From NCBI GenBank assembly GCA_024114885.1, contig CP099425.1:62001-126000 (forward strand): a DNA stretch of 64,000 bases, given 5' to 3'. This document shows, in pieces, positions 32,467-45,555 of the stretch. The stretch is from Septoria linicola. Taxonomy: Eukaryota; Ascomycota; Dothideomycetes; Mycosphaerellales; Mycosphaerellaceae. A program made the position numbers and the translations under genes. The notes under the pieces were generated by a model. That model worked only from the letters and a program-made list of their open reading frames with translations. It was not told the origin of the DNA and did no database searches. How positions within the stretch are numbered: position 1 is the first letter of the stretch; the number at the start of each line of letters is the position of its first letter.

Positions 32467-35400
32467 CTCCTACTTATACTATATAGTTAGATCTTTTAAT
32501 AGATTATCTATAGTACTTAAATACTAGTCCTAATCTTAATTAGTTATTAAGTACTTACTTTTTAGACTAATAACTAGATAGTACTAACTATTAATCTAAT
32601 AAACTTTCTATACTACTATTTTCTATAAAAAGGTAAAAGAAATATCTTCTATAAGATCTTCCTTCTCTCTTATATAGGAGTAGATTGTTTAGGATATAGA
32701 CTATCTAGTAAGTTACCTCTATCCTTTCTTATAGCTAATTCTAATAGCTCTCTAGATTCCTTATAGCCTAGTCCCCTACTTAGTTATATTCTATATAGCT
32801 TCTTAGTTCCCTAATAGCCTTTAGAGTATACTATTCTTAGCTATAGAGATCTTATATTAAGCTAGGAAGTAGAGTAACTATATACTAGTAGAGGAGATAA
32901 TAGCTACTATAGAGGAGGTCTTTAATATTAATTAGTACTTAGCCTTAGAGAGTATCTAGTTTAGCTAGGTACTATATAGTAATATTATAGTTAGTAATAG
33001 GTCTAATATTAGTAAGAGTATTTAGGACTTTATAAAGTCTAACTAAGAAGGAGTTAAATAACTAAAATCTTTCTTTTAGACTTCTCTTAGTTTAACTCTA
33101 AGGCTTGGAGTTATCTTTTATATATCTCTTATATAAGGTAGAGCTGCCTTATAAACTCCTAAAACTATAGTCTATTCTTTAGCTTAGTAAGACTATCTAC
33201 TACTATCTCTTTTATATTTATATATTCTATAGAGATAAGTCTATTCTACTAGAGCTTTCTTATAGCATTATATAAGATATTAATATATTTAGACTTGTTA
33301 TAAATATATAAGTCCTTAACTAGAGTAAGAGTAGCTTAGTTATTACCTTTTAGCTAAATTAGCCTAATTCTAGTAATAGTTTCCTAGTTACTAAGGATCC
33401 TTAGTTAGTAAGAATATTCTCTTACTAACTCTAGGTATCTAAGCTCTCTTAAAAGAGTACTAAGGAACTATAACTGTTTTATATATACTCCTATAGCTAT
33501 ATATTTAGCTTCTATTATAGATATAGCTATAGATTTCTACTTCTTACTTATCTAGGAGATTAGTATACTATAAAGGAAGAAGATATATCTAAGGATTAAG
33601 ACTCTATTAGTCTTATCTATTATATAGTTAGAGTCTATATATCTAGTAAGATAGCTTTAACTATTCTTTAAGTATCTTAGACTAAGGTCTAGTTTTAATC
33701 TTAGGTATCTAGTTAGCTTCTTTAGAGCCTTTATATATCCTACTATTAGATTACTAATATAGGAGCTTAATCTTCTAAGAGTAAATGAAATATCTAGTCT
33801 TATAATAGTTATAAGCTATATCTATATTCTAATAATAGATTAGTACTCCTATTTATTATATCTTTTATTATTTAGTCTAGTAGGCTTTAGACTTTTATAG
33901 CTATCTATTAGTAAAAGAGTTAGTAATATAGTTTCTTAGCCTATTCCTATCTTAGCTAGGTTCTCTTAGATATAATGTTTCTAGTTAAGTTTTAGCTAGC
34001 CTTACTATCTGTTTCTTATTAGTCTTATTCTAAGAATCTTATCTAGCTCTCTAAGATCTTTGATCTTAAAGACCTTACTAAGTTAGTCTTTAAACTAGAG
34101 AATATCTTCTAGTCTCTCTATAGTAATAGGTATATTATTAATATAGATTAGGATTATTAGGTCTTTCCTTTTATTATAGATTAGAAGATATAGGTCTACT
34201 TCTAATTATCTAAATTCTATTCCTTTTAGCTTTAATATATATAGCTGATTCTAGTCTCTTATAGCTTACTTTAGCCTATAGAGACTCCTTAGAACTTATA
34301 AGACTATACTAGTTAGTAGGTTAATACCTAGTAGTAGGATTATATAGATATCCTTATATAGAGTACTCTCTATAAATATATTATTTATATCTACTTAGTA
34401 TAGAACTAGGTCCTTCTTATAGACTATAGCTATAAATCCTCTTAGAGTATCCTATCTAACTATAGAGGTAAAAGTTTCTATATAGTCTACTCTATACTTT
34501 TAGGAGAACTCTCTTATAACTAGTCTTGCCTTAAACTTTTTAATAGCTCTACTAAGCTTTCTCTTAATATTAAAGACCTATCTTAAGGTAACTAAGTTAG
34601 CCTCTTTTAGTAGGACTACTATAGTCTAGATATTATTACTTATAAGTATATCTAGCTCTTTCTAAATAGCTTTTTACTAGAGATAACTCTATTTGAGATT
34701 ACTTACTACTTCCTTATAGTTCCTTAGGATTAGAACCTCCTATTTATATATTCCTACTTCTTTAGTAGCTAAGAATATAATCTCTTTAACTTCCTCTAAG
34801 AATTCTAGGTCCTATAAGATACCTAGGTTAATAGAGCTTATAGCTAAGAAAAAAGCCTAATACTCTAGGAGTATTTCCTTATCTAGCTAACTATCCTAAT
34901 CTAGCTTAAGCTTAATTAGCTTTAGCTTCTAGTTAAATCTATTAAGTTCTTAGGATACTTTTCTCTTTCTAAAGGTTTACCTTAGAGCTATCTACTCCTA
35001 ATCTACCTCTATAGTTTCTTAAGTAGAATTCTTAGATTCTTTCTTAACTTTCTCTTAGTCTAGGAATTTTCTATACTCTCCTATATCTTCTAGTAGAGGT
35101 AGAAGTTATATAAAGAGTTTCTTTCTTTCCTAAACCTATACTAATAGCTAGAGGAGAGGAGGCTTCTACTAGCTTAGACTAGGAGTACCTAAGGTACTCC
35201 TACTAGCTTATAGAGTAGGCTAGCTAATAGTTCTTAGCCTTCTAATAGGTCTTCTTTCTAGAGCTAAACTAGAGAGATTCTTAATTTTAATATTTAAGTC
35301 TAATTCTCTACCTAGCTTATCTTTAAAGAAGATTATATTAGTATACTACTTAATAGCTTTTATATCTAGCTCCTAGAACTTCTATACCTTTACTATATTA

Positions 35401-35753
35401 TTATAGTATCTAATAAACATAGTATCCTTTCCTCTATTTATTAGTTTATTACTCCTTACCTACTAAGGCTATACTCTTATATCTATATATACTATAGCTC
35501 TATATCTCTATACTTTAAGATAGGAGACTATTAGTTTAATCCTATTAAAAGCTTTATTAGGTAAGAGCTTAAATCTCTTAATATTAGGTCTATTTAAGAG
35601 CTTGTTCCTTATATATACCTATACTTTAAGAGCTTCTAGCTAAAACTTAATAGGTATCTTACTTTCTTTAAGTATTACTCTAATAGAGGCCTCTAATATT
35701 TAGATAGACCTCTTAACTACTCTATTCTAGAGTAAATTATAGGCCTTAGTTAG

Positions 35754-36031
35754 TAATAGATAATAACTACTCTAATACTAACCTCCTAGGTAGGTATAAG
35801 AGTAGTCGCTATAGAACAAGACCTGTTCGGAGAGTAATAGTCTTGTAATACGTTGATTGAATAGTAGTAACGAGCTCAAAATAGTAGTCCTAAGACTAGG
35901 AGCCTATACTAGGACCGTAGGATATTAAGTTAATTAAGTAGAGTAAACATTCCTATCTTAGAAACGAGCTACTACCTTGCTTTTATACCGAAACTACTAA
36001 GTATAGTATGTAGGTAGGCCTTTACCTTACT
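35754..36031 (-). repeat. 3' LTR of G2
   Basis: This 278-bp LTR is paired with 48711-48988. The two differ at about a dozen sites, all transitions by eye. Confidence 0.94.
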
Positions 36032-36154
36032 AATCCTCTCTTCCTTAGTATCTAACTAGACACCTAACTACCTATAGAGCCTTCTTAGAATTGCTTAAAA
36101 CTAGCTAGTTTTCCTATTAAAGTCTATTAAACTTTTAATTAGAGGCCTATTAAA

Positions 36155-36179
36155 TAGTTACCTTTTCTAACGATAACTA
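36155..36179. repeat. Near-palindrome P4 of G2
   Basis: This 25-nt element has arms TAGTTACCTT and AACGATAACTA. It sits between ORF3 and the polypurine tract and is the counterpart of 63492-63516 in G3. Confidence 0.85.
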
Positions 36180-36195
36180 CTAAGAACACCTTCTT

Positions 36196-39050
36196 AGATC
36201 TAATTGTTATTCGCTAGACGCTACTCTTCTACTATATCCTTAAGGATCTCCTTAGGGACAGCTTCTCTCTTCTTCGACACTAATACTTCTAAGTTACTAT
36301 CCGCGCTTATAAAGCTAGCTTCGCTAAACACCTACTCTTTAATATCTATAGCCGTAGCGTAGGTAGTATCGAATTAAGCTTTAGCCGTAGTCTACTACTT
36401 AGCTATATAGACCTTAAACTCCTCCTTACTTATACTAAAGAGCTTCTTTATTTCTATACTTACTACCTAATCCGCCTATAGAACTCGGCCTACTAAGGTA
36501 TCGGAAATCGAGCCTAGGCCGGTTAGAAGTACCTTAGTAGTAAAGGGTTTTATTACTCGCGTAGAGTATATAGTACTAGAAGCTATAAAGGGTATCTACT
36601 CGCGATAGAGATATACGCTATAGACTATAGGAACGTTAATATAATTACTATTAGGTAGCTTATCTAACGTACGACTATTAGAGTAGGCTAGAAATACTAT
36701 CGGAATTATACGATACTCTTCGCCTATACGAGTATACCGCTAAGAGATATAGGGGTACGAAATAACTAGCGAGCCTATATTAGTATAAGGGTTCTTCTAG
36801 CTAAGCTTAAGATTAGCTTTTATTTCGTTAGTAATTACTAGAGGTATAGTTTCGACGAAGCCTATACCGTAGCCTTACTTATTAGCGATAATACGCCTCG
36901 CTAGCTACTTTACCTCCTTAGAGTCAAAGAGCCTATTACTAATCGTGTCTAAGGTTAGTAAAAGTCGCCTTCTATCGCCGGTATCGTCTAGAGAGATCGT
37001 AAACTAAACCTAATCGAGGCCCTTCTCCTTAAGTAGTATATTCTTGTTTAAGGCGATATACTAAAAGCCGTTAGGGTAGTTAGAACTAGCCTTATCGTCG
37101 AAGATATAAAAGGTAGTAGATAGGTAGGCTACGTACTTAACGGTCGTATATAGAGTAGTAACTAGCTAGTATAGCTATAGTAGAGGATACTAGCGAAGAA
37201 GCTATTAGGATAGCGAGTACTATATACTGTAAGACTAACTATACTAACTAATAGCCGTATTATACTATCGATACACTATAAACTTATACCGTATAGCTTC
37301 GAGTAAAGAGTCTAGGATCTAAAATAGGCCTCTAGTAGAAGGAGAATAAAAGAGGAAGCTATAATCGGTCTAGGTACCCTTATTACTATCGTAGTCTAAG
37401 AGCTCCTAAGCTCTCTAACGGACGTTAGAAGTAACCTTCAAGTCTACTTCGGTCGCTACGAACTAAAAGGTCCGAGATAGCTTCTACCTACCTCGCGTAT
37501 TAGAGCGTTAATATCGTCCTCTAGTTCCTAAGTATTAGTACCCTTCTTACTACGACGAGAGCGTCCTACTAGCTTAGAGAAGAAAGTATTCGCTTCTAGC
37601 TTAAACTACGTCTAGTTTTAAGTATTCTAGGCGATAAGAGCTTAGAGATCGGCTATACTACCTATCTAAACAATACGCTAGTAGAGAGTATATGTTACGT
37701 TAGCCGTCTTCGGTAGCTTTAAACCTATAGTATTACCTATCTTAGTTATATATTCTTTATAAAGAGGCTAGCTAAGGTATAGAAGAACATTAATTAAAGC
37801 GTAGCTCTTAGCTACTTTCTTCTTCTCCTAGATATTATCGACTTCTTTAAAAGCTCTACTAACGATTATATAGTAGTAGACTTCAGAGGTAATACTATCC
37901 TTTATATAAGCCTAGTAACGTAGATTAGGCTCCGAGTCGCTCTCTAGCTTAACTCCGCTATTATCTTCTAGTACGATTAGCGATAGGCGTTATAGACCTA
38001 GTAGCGGCTCCGTCGTAGGTAAAACTTAGTCTTATATAGGATCGCCGTTATCTAAAGTACTTAGTATAGGAGAAGTTTCGATCGAGTCGATAATAGTTTC
38101 TTTAGCGCGAATTCTAGTAAGCCTCCTACTCTTATAAAAGATAGGCGTAGGCTTCTTCGTAGAGCTTAGTATTAACTTCTCTAACTAAGCTTTTAGCCTC
38201 TATATAGTACTAGGCGATACGGAACCTCTAAGACGAGGCTCTAGAGTCGTAAGTAAATTACTTTCTTCTTCTCCTTCTTAACTAGAGTTTCGAGTAGGAC
38301 TAGATAAGGATAGACTCTTAGGTGTAGAGGAGGAGGGTCTTCTATTAGATCTTAGATTTCTAAGAGGAGGTAATAGTCTATAGGACATTAAGAGCTATTT
38401 CTCTACTACTAAGAATACGTAGGTCGGTTCTTCGAAAGTCTCTCTTTTAGTAAGCTTGACTATAAATCTATACTAATTAAGTCTATAGCCCGCCTCTAGG
38501 CGCGCTTCTCTTATCTTATAGCTAAACACGTCGACTTATAAGAGCTCTGTCTTAAACTTGTTCTAGTAGCGTCTTCTATCTAAGTTCGTATTAATAAAGC
38601 CTAAGCCTTATAAGCTAGGAGTCTTCTTACTCCTCTATAGCTAAAAGTGCTAGCTACGAGAGAATATATTCGCTATCTACTAATAGAAACGATCTTACTT
38701 TTACTACGCTAAGAAAACCTAGTCTTTAGGCTCGCTCTTTTTAAAGACGCCTTTATACTTATTTAACTATTAACGAAGGTTCCTAAGTATCTCTTTATTA
38801 TATAAGACTTAGTTAAGGAAGGAGAAGTTCTACTTATACCTAAACTCTATATATAGCTACTACTAAATTAAGTTTCTCTCCTTTACTAAGTCTCGGCCTT
38901 CTTAGCGTATCTTCTTTATATTATCGCGCTTTACGCTCTACGCGTTAAGGTGCTTTAGTAAAATCTTAGCTAAGAGGCGTTTAAAGAAGTTAAATATACC
39001 GATCTTTATTCCGTCGTTCGCTTTCTCGACTTACTTAAGTACTAAGTCGA
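36196..39050 (-). pseudogene. Decayed ORF3 of G2, unknown protein
   Basis: This minus-strand counterpart of G3 ORF3 (60604-63475) has the same order and similar length. It is interrupted by many TAA/TAG. It lies downstream of the integrase, where some LTR elements carry an extra gene. No known domain was recognised and no clear transmembrane segment was seen. Limits are approximate. Confidence 0.6.
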
Positions 39051-39723
39051 TACTCTCCTCTTATTCTTATAGAGTCTCTAGCGATAGAATAGCTTTAGTA
39101 GCGTTGTTAAGGTTCGTTATACTAGTAAGAGGTCTACTTAAAGGCTAGAAGCTAACGATAGAGCCTTCGCGATTAATACGAGCGAGCACTATACCTTATA
39201 TAGAACTTAAAGAAGCTATTTTTTGTCTTTTCTTTAAGGAATCTTATCTAGGTAGTTCTTATATAGAACTTCGAATAGGCGAGACAGAAGGCGAAAGCGC
39301 CGGTCTTAATAAGCGTTTAAGCGTTAAAGAACGCTAGAAAGAGGAAGTCTTATTCTTTATACGCGATAGAGAAAGAGAACGTCTTTAATTAGTCGTACTA
39401 GTAGCTTAGAGCGATATAAAGCGCGTAACTAGTAATAAGTAACTTAAATAGCGAGAAGGGTTAGGCGCGTAACTAGTTATAGAGTTTTCTATTATATTAG
39501 TTACCGCTTACGTATATAAACAGCTATATAGCGTTACTAGGTAGTAACGAAAGATAAGAATCGAACTTAATAGAAGTAAGGCTCTATAGTAACTAATTAA
39601 TAGTTAATAAGGAAGAAGAGATCGTTTAGAGCGTAAAAGTAGTCTAATTATATACCTTATCGTAGTAGCGTAACTACTATTAAGATTAGAGGTCTATACG
39701 TGGGGCTTAGTTACGTAAGGTTT

Positions 39724-39748
39724 TAGTTATCGTTTAAAAAGATAACTA
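39724..39748. repeat. Near-palindrome P3 of G2
   Basis: This 25-nt element has arms TAGTTATCGTTT and AAAGATAACTA. It lies between the pol region and ORF3 and matches 59906-59930 in G3. Confidence 0.88.
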
Positions 39749-40429
39749 AAAGTTCACTTTACCTTAACGCTTCCGTAGCTATCGTATACTACTAACGCTA
39801 CTACTAACTACTATAGTATATACCTTACTATCGCTAATAAGGACTAAGACTTAGATACTATCGTCGTTACCTCTACTAACTTAAAAGAGCCTTATTTTTA
39901 TATACCTAGTCGACTTACTAGATCGCGCTTTCCGTATTATAAGAGACTACTAGCGCTATAATTAATAGCTAGAAAGGAGCTATTAGAGCCGTTATTACTA
40001 AGGATTCAAGCTTCTCTACCTTTATATAGGCCGAAAACCTTAAACTTTAAGAATTCTCTATCGGAAACTAATATTTTTAGCGATTCCTTTAGTCAGGCGA
40101 AAATTAGTAGTAAAAAGACCTTTAGGACAGATAACTCTTATCTCTCTTCTTCGATTAGCGACAGAAAAGGGCTCTAAGAAGGTAGATTATAGTACTAACC
40201 TTAGAAATCGCTAGTAGAAAAGAGCTTTAGGAGTATAGGTCTAGCTTAGATTTTTAAGACCTAGTAGTAGAAAGTAGCTCGGGATAGCTAACTTTTACTA
40301 TAATAGTAGGCTCGGGACTTAGAAAAAGGAGTAGGATAGTAGGTTAACTAGTAGATATAGAATCTATACTTAAAAGTTAAGCTTAGAGGAGTAACTAGCT
40401 ATATAGATACTTATCTTAGCTATAGAAAA

Positions 40430-40700
40430 CAGCGTCGAGACAGTTAGAATTAGCTAGATTCTTACTAATCTAGTAAAAGAGAAGCTCGAGAAGCTTAGAT
40501 TAGAGCTCGATAGTAGCTCTAGGAATAAAAGAAGTACTCGAGATAGCTAAGATTTAGCTAGATTTATACTAGTCTAGTAAATTATAAGCTTAGGAAGCTC
40601 TAATTAGAGCTTAATAGTAGCTTTAGGACTAAGAGAAGCGCTTAGGAAGGTTAGATTAGAGCTTGATAGTAGCTCTAGGAACAAAAGAAGCGCTCGAGAT
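40430..40700 (-). repeat. Imperfect internal tandem repeats of G2 (pol-ORF3 spacer)
   Basis: About three imperfect copies of a core containing GATAGTAGCTCTAGGA and AAGAAGYRCTCGAGATAG are spaced about 60-120 bp apart. The same array is inverted in G3 at about 59075-59335. Confidence 0.65.
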
Positions 40701-40788
40701 AGTATAGACTTAGGAATATTAGCTCTTTTATAGTAGAGGCTAGGTTTTAGTAGCTAGATCTTAGCTTATACCTCTAATCAAGTATCGC

Positions 40789-43700
40789 CTATTAAATTTC
40801 TAAATCTTTAGCTCTACTAGGCTAGCTTTAGCCTTTAGCTTACTAAGTCTTCTATTTCTTCTTTAAGCTCTATTAGTAGCTAGCGTATATAACTCTCTCT
40901 TTCTTCTTAAGTTATTACTAATAGCTTACTAATAAAGATCTATAGATACTTGTACCTAGGTAGAAGGCCTAGTTCTATAACCTTCTCTATCGGTAGCGGT
41001 ATTTCTTCTAGTTTAACCTAATCCGGAACTAGCTTTAGGTTTTCTTATAGAAAGGTATATTTCTTAAGGTCTATCCTCTTATAGATATACTCTTGTTTTA
41101 AGCTATCTAGTTCCTTAAGCTTATACGATATACCTCTCTATAATACTTTAGATACTCTAAAAGAGCCTTCCTACCTAAACGTAAGCTTATAGGAGAAGCT
41201 AGTTTTTAACTTAGAGTAGTATACTAATACGAGATCTCCTTCCTTTAGTATAGTAAGGTCTATATAGCGATATTTATCGAAGTACGCCTTGTTCTATTCT
41301 CGGAGACGCTATTAACGTAGTCGTCCTTCTTCTATAGTCGTTTCTATAGCTTCTAGGGCTTAAGCTTAAATCGTAAAAAGCTCTACTCTAGTCTTAACCT
41401 TACCCTAATCTATAATCTAGAAGGTATAGTATTCTAGCTCGATTAGTAGTACTACGTCACGCCTAATTATTACTTCTAATAGTATTAGGCTAGTAGTAGA
41501 GACTATTATCGTTCTCTCTACCTATAGAACCGCTAGAATATAGTTACGAATCGTATAAAGGCCGCTATTAGAGAGCTTTAAGTAAGCGTCTAATATTGTC
41601 TTATAGCCGACTTTAATAATAGCGTTAGACTAAAAGTAGTATAGCGAAATATTAATACGTTTAATACTATACGATAGTAGTAGCTTCTCTACGTTACTAA
41701 GGTTAGTCTTATAGTTATCGAGGATAACTTCTATAGCGGCACCTTACTAGTAAAAGATCTCTTCCTATATAAACCTTACTATCTATACTAAGGAGATACT
41801 CTTCGCTAGGTACTAGAATATACGTACTTCTAGCTAGCGCGATAGAGATTCGCGTATAACTATTAACGAACAGTTCTTCGAGATATATAAGCTATCGATA
41901 TACTACTACTAGCCGACTATAACTTAGAGTAGGATTTATAGTTCTCTAGGTACCTATCTCCTATACTAAAGACTATAAATAGTATATTGTCGAATAGCGA
42001 GCGAAATCTGAGCCTAGACTCTATCCTACTACTATCGTTTCTAGATAAGATTATACGTCTATTTAGCGCTATAGTGACCGTTCTTATAATAGTATACCTT
42101 GATAATACGAGCTCGTACTTTAGGTTTATCGATAACTCGCTATAGAGGTCTAGCTACTCGCTCTTAGCGCTAGAGCTAGTTATTCTTAATATAAAACAGC
42201 CGACACTTCTTCCTTAACCGCTTATACTCGTTATTAGAAACTCCCTTAGGTCTTTATATCTATATAAGTACGAAAGCGATATTTATTAACTCCTAAGAGT
42301 AGATCTTATTAATTATAGGTAGCTCGCTCTAAATTACCTATATAGAGAAAACGTTAACGTAAAAGATATTAAAGAATTACTCGTTAATTATTAGATCTAC
42401 GTCTTCTTCCTATTCTATAGCCTCTATATCTTTAGACGTAATAGGCTTCCTCGATAGCGAATCTAGAGCTATATACTTCTTACTAGGAACATATATAACG
42501 TTAAAGTCGAAGAGGTAGATCTATACTAGCTAGCGCGTTATTACTATATTCGGCAAATTAGAGGTAGCCTTGTTAAGCTAGTAAACGAGAGTATTTATAT
42601 TAATCTCTAGTTAGAAGTATACTCCGAATAGCTATAGTTTTAGCTTCTTTAATACCTTTAGTATACTAAGGTATTCGCGCTTTCTAGTATCGTACTTGAC
42701 CTCTACTAGGTTAAATAGGCCGGACTTATATCAAACTAGATAACGAAGAAGTAGCTCGTCTCGATTATATTAGGAAAGCGTATATCTCTAACCTTTACTA
42801 CTCGAATCTATACCTACGATAATAAGTCCTACTCTTTCTCTAAAGTTAAGAGTAACTAGGGCTAGGGCTAAAACTAGTATCTTTAAGATAATATCTTTAG
42901 CTAGTTAGTGTTCGGTAGTCTATTAAAACTTAGTATCCTTCTATAAGAGTTTAAATAGTAGAGTAAGGATAATCGTGAAACCTTTAACCTAGACGCGGTA
43001 GTACGTAACTACGCTAAGGAAGATTCGAACCTTCTTCTAATTCTCTAGCGTCGGCTATTTCTTAATCTTTACTACTCTCGCGAAGTCTAGATAGCGACTA
43101 TTAATACTAGTAAGGTAACCGACGATTACTAGTTGTTCGTAATAGAGCTATAGCTTATTAAAAGCTACCGTTATATTAGCTCGTTCTATATTATAGAGAA
43201 CGTCGTCTATAGCTATAATATATTTAATAACGTAATAGTAGAGGCTAGGTTTAACCTCTTTACTATCGTACTTCGTCTTAGGTCCTTTAATACTAATATT
43301 ATTAAGGAACGGCTATACCTTATACGAGATATACTCTATAAGTACTTGATTAATAATACGAACGAACTAGGTAATAGAATTCGTAGCTCCTTATAGTAAC
43401 GTTGTCTACCGTAATAGCCCTAGTAGTAAGTCGAAGCCTATAAGGTCTCTATATAATTTATCGAGTAGAATTTAGTTATATCTAGAGAAGATATTAACTA
43501 ACGAGGCTAGCGCGTAACCGGCAAAGTTCTTAGAGAAACCCTTAGCGTCGAGTAGTAAGTTCGAATCTCTTATAGTAACTTAATTAAACTTCTAAGCTAT
43601 ATTAATTAACCGATACTTCTTTAGCTTACCTACCTCTGTCTTCTTACTAATAAGGAAGTATAGGTTTCGATAGGTACTATAGTATAGCTTAAGAGTTCTA

Positions 43701-44794
43701 GCTTAGATTCGTTATCTTAGTATATCTTCTACGATATACTGTAGAGATAGGTTTAGCTTGAAGCCTAGATACTACTATAGCTCGTAAGGAACTATTCGAA
43801 TCTTCTATAGCGGAGTAATATTAGAATTAATTCGGCTTAAATACGTAAAGTCCTACGTAAAGGTAGCTTCTCGATTCCTTAGTATATAGTATAACAAATC
43901 TAGCTCCTTTAGTAGTAGTTCTATACTAGGTTTAAACTTTGTAAGCTATTCGAGCGTTAGGCGTAATCTAGGCTCGATCGTCGAGAACCTCTTAGTTAAG
44001 TACTTACTATCGTAAGGTCTAGTACTAGGTAGTATAGCTACTTCCTTCTCGATATAAGTCTGTCGCTAGTCCTTTAATCCGCTAGGGTTTAAGCTATTAG
44101 TTATAGTAATGTCTGTATTTACTAGTTTAATCTTATCGGTAACTCGCTTATAAAGAGTATAGGCGCTAATATAATTATCTAGCTTCTACTACCCTATAGC
44201 TTCTTTATTACGAGCTCTCTCCGCTACTATATTAATAGTAGCCGAGATAACGTACGTCTCTTCGCTAAGCTCGTTATCTACTTTATCGGAAATAACCTTA
44301 TCGTAGAGTCCAGGTTCTTAGATAGCTAGCTCCGCCTCTCTAAGCTTCGTATAGGTAATTATCAAGTATTCGCCTCTATAATTCGAACTCTAGCTCGACT
44401 AAGACACTAGTATAGTATCGTTAAAACTGTACCTAATACCCTAGTATAAGTCTCGCTCGCTAGTATAAGCTAGTTCGGCTTCGCTAGTAGTTAGTAGAAG
44501 CTTCTTAAGTCGACTATTTTAGCTGAATTTAGCGATATTACCTTCGACGGCCGCTACTACGAGATAGTTATACTATATTTAAGTCTAGCTATAATTGACC
44601 TGTCTTAACAGCTCGAGCTGTTACTATAGAGAGGTACTTTATCTAATCAAGTCTACTATAAAATGGTCCCTAAAGTAGATTACCTTTATATACGATAACT
44701 ACTACGTAAGGTAGTTAAAGACTTGATTCTCTAGGAGTTTAGAGCTGTTAGTAACCGTAAACGAACACTAGTACTAATCGCTTATCTATCTATA
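40789..44794 (-). pseudogene. Decayed Gypsy pol (RT-RNase H-integrase) of G2
   Basis: This is the minus-strand counterpart of G3 pol. The two RT catalytic aspartates are kept (GTCGTC on the plus strand, 43202-43207). The RNase H and integrase blocks lie in the same order as in G3. The integrase glutamate is Lys, as in G3. Stops at former Gln/Trp codons occur throughout. Ends are taken from alignment to G3. Confidence 0.85.
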
Positions 44795-44834
44795 CTACTA
44801 GTATAGTTTAAAGTATAGTATAAGAGGTATAATA

Positions 44835-44859
44835 TAATTATCGTTTAAAAAGGCAACTA
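44835..44859. repeat. Near-palindrome P2 of G2
   Basis: This 25-nt element has arms TAATTATCGTTT and AAAGGCAACTA. It lies between the protease and RT regions and matches 54920-54944 in G3. Confidence 0.82.
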
Positions 44860-45288
44860 TAGAACGTTCCGCTAGCTAACCTCCCTAAGTAGAGTTTTCA
44901 CCTCTAACTACTAAACCTTATACGGAAAGAATAGTAGAAGCTTGAAAAGCTTGTAATCCCTCCCTCTACTCCTCGCTATTATAAGATCTAGAGTTCTTAA
45001 TAGTATACCCTATGTTCTTTAGCTAATAATTACTAAAAGTCAGAGTTCGGATACCGACTTCTATCGAATCTTAACGTGATATACGTATTAGAGCCTCTAC
45101 TATACTCGTGCCGTCGACTAGAGCTAGTTCCTTAGTACTCTAGCTTTTCCTAGGACTTGTTCTATAGTACGTATATTACTACGGCTATTAAAACTAGTAA
45201 ATACAATAATATAGCCGTCTAGAGTACTAATTAAGCCTTCCTACGAGCTATTATCGTAGTTCGTAGAAGCTAGGCGCACCTATCACGT

Positions 45289-45555
45289 CTACGGTCGGCT
45301 AAGTAAGATCAGGCCGTTCGCTAGTAAGACTAGAAATAGTATAGTAACTCTTACGCTAAAGGTATCGATTAATACCTCCGAGTAGTACTTAATAAAAGTA
45401 ACCTTACCTCCGACTCCTTCTATAGTAATATTACTAAGAGGGGTTATACCGACTTGAAGCTTTCGAACGTATTCGATCGGTATAATTATTAACTTAGCTC
45501 CCTCGTCGATTAAAGACTTATAAGCTATTATTCGAGAGCTATACTTTATAGGCAC
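45289..45555 (-). pseudogene. Retropepsin (aspartic protease) segment of G2
   Basis: An 88-codon open frame survives inside the decayed gag-protease ORF. It contains KSLIDEGAKLIIIP, matching the D-S/T-G-A active-site loop of retroviral-type proteases with Glu (here) or Lys (in G3, LIDKGAK) at the second position. A second conserved stretch is FLVLLANGLILLSRP. It cleaves the element's polyprotein in intact relatives. This fragment has no independent start and is probably open by chance of low Gln/Trp content. Confidence 0.75.
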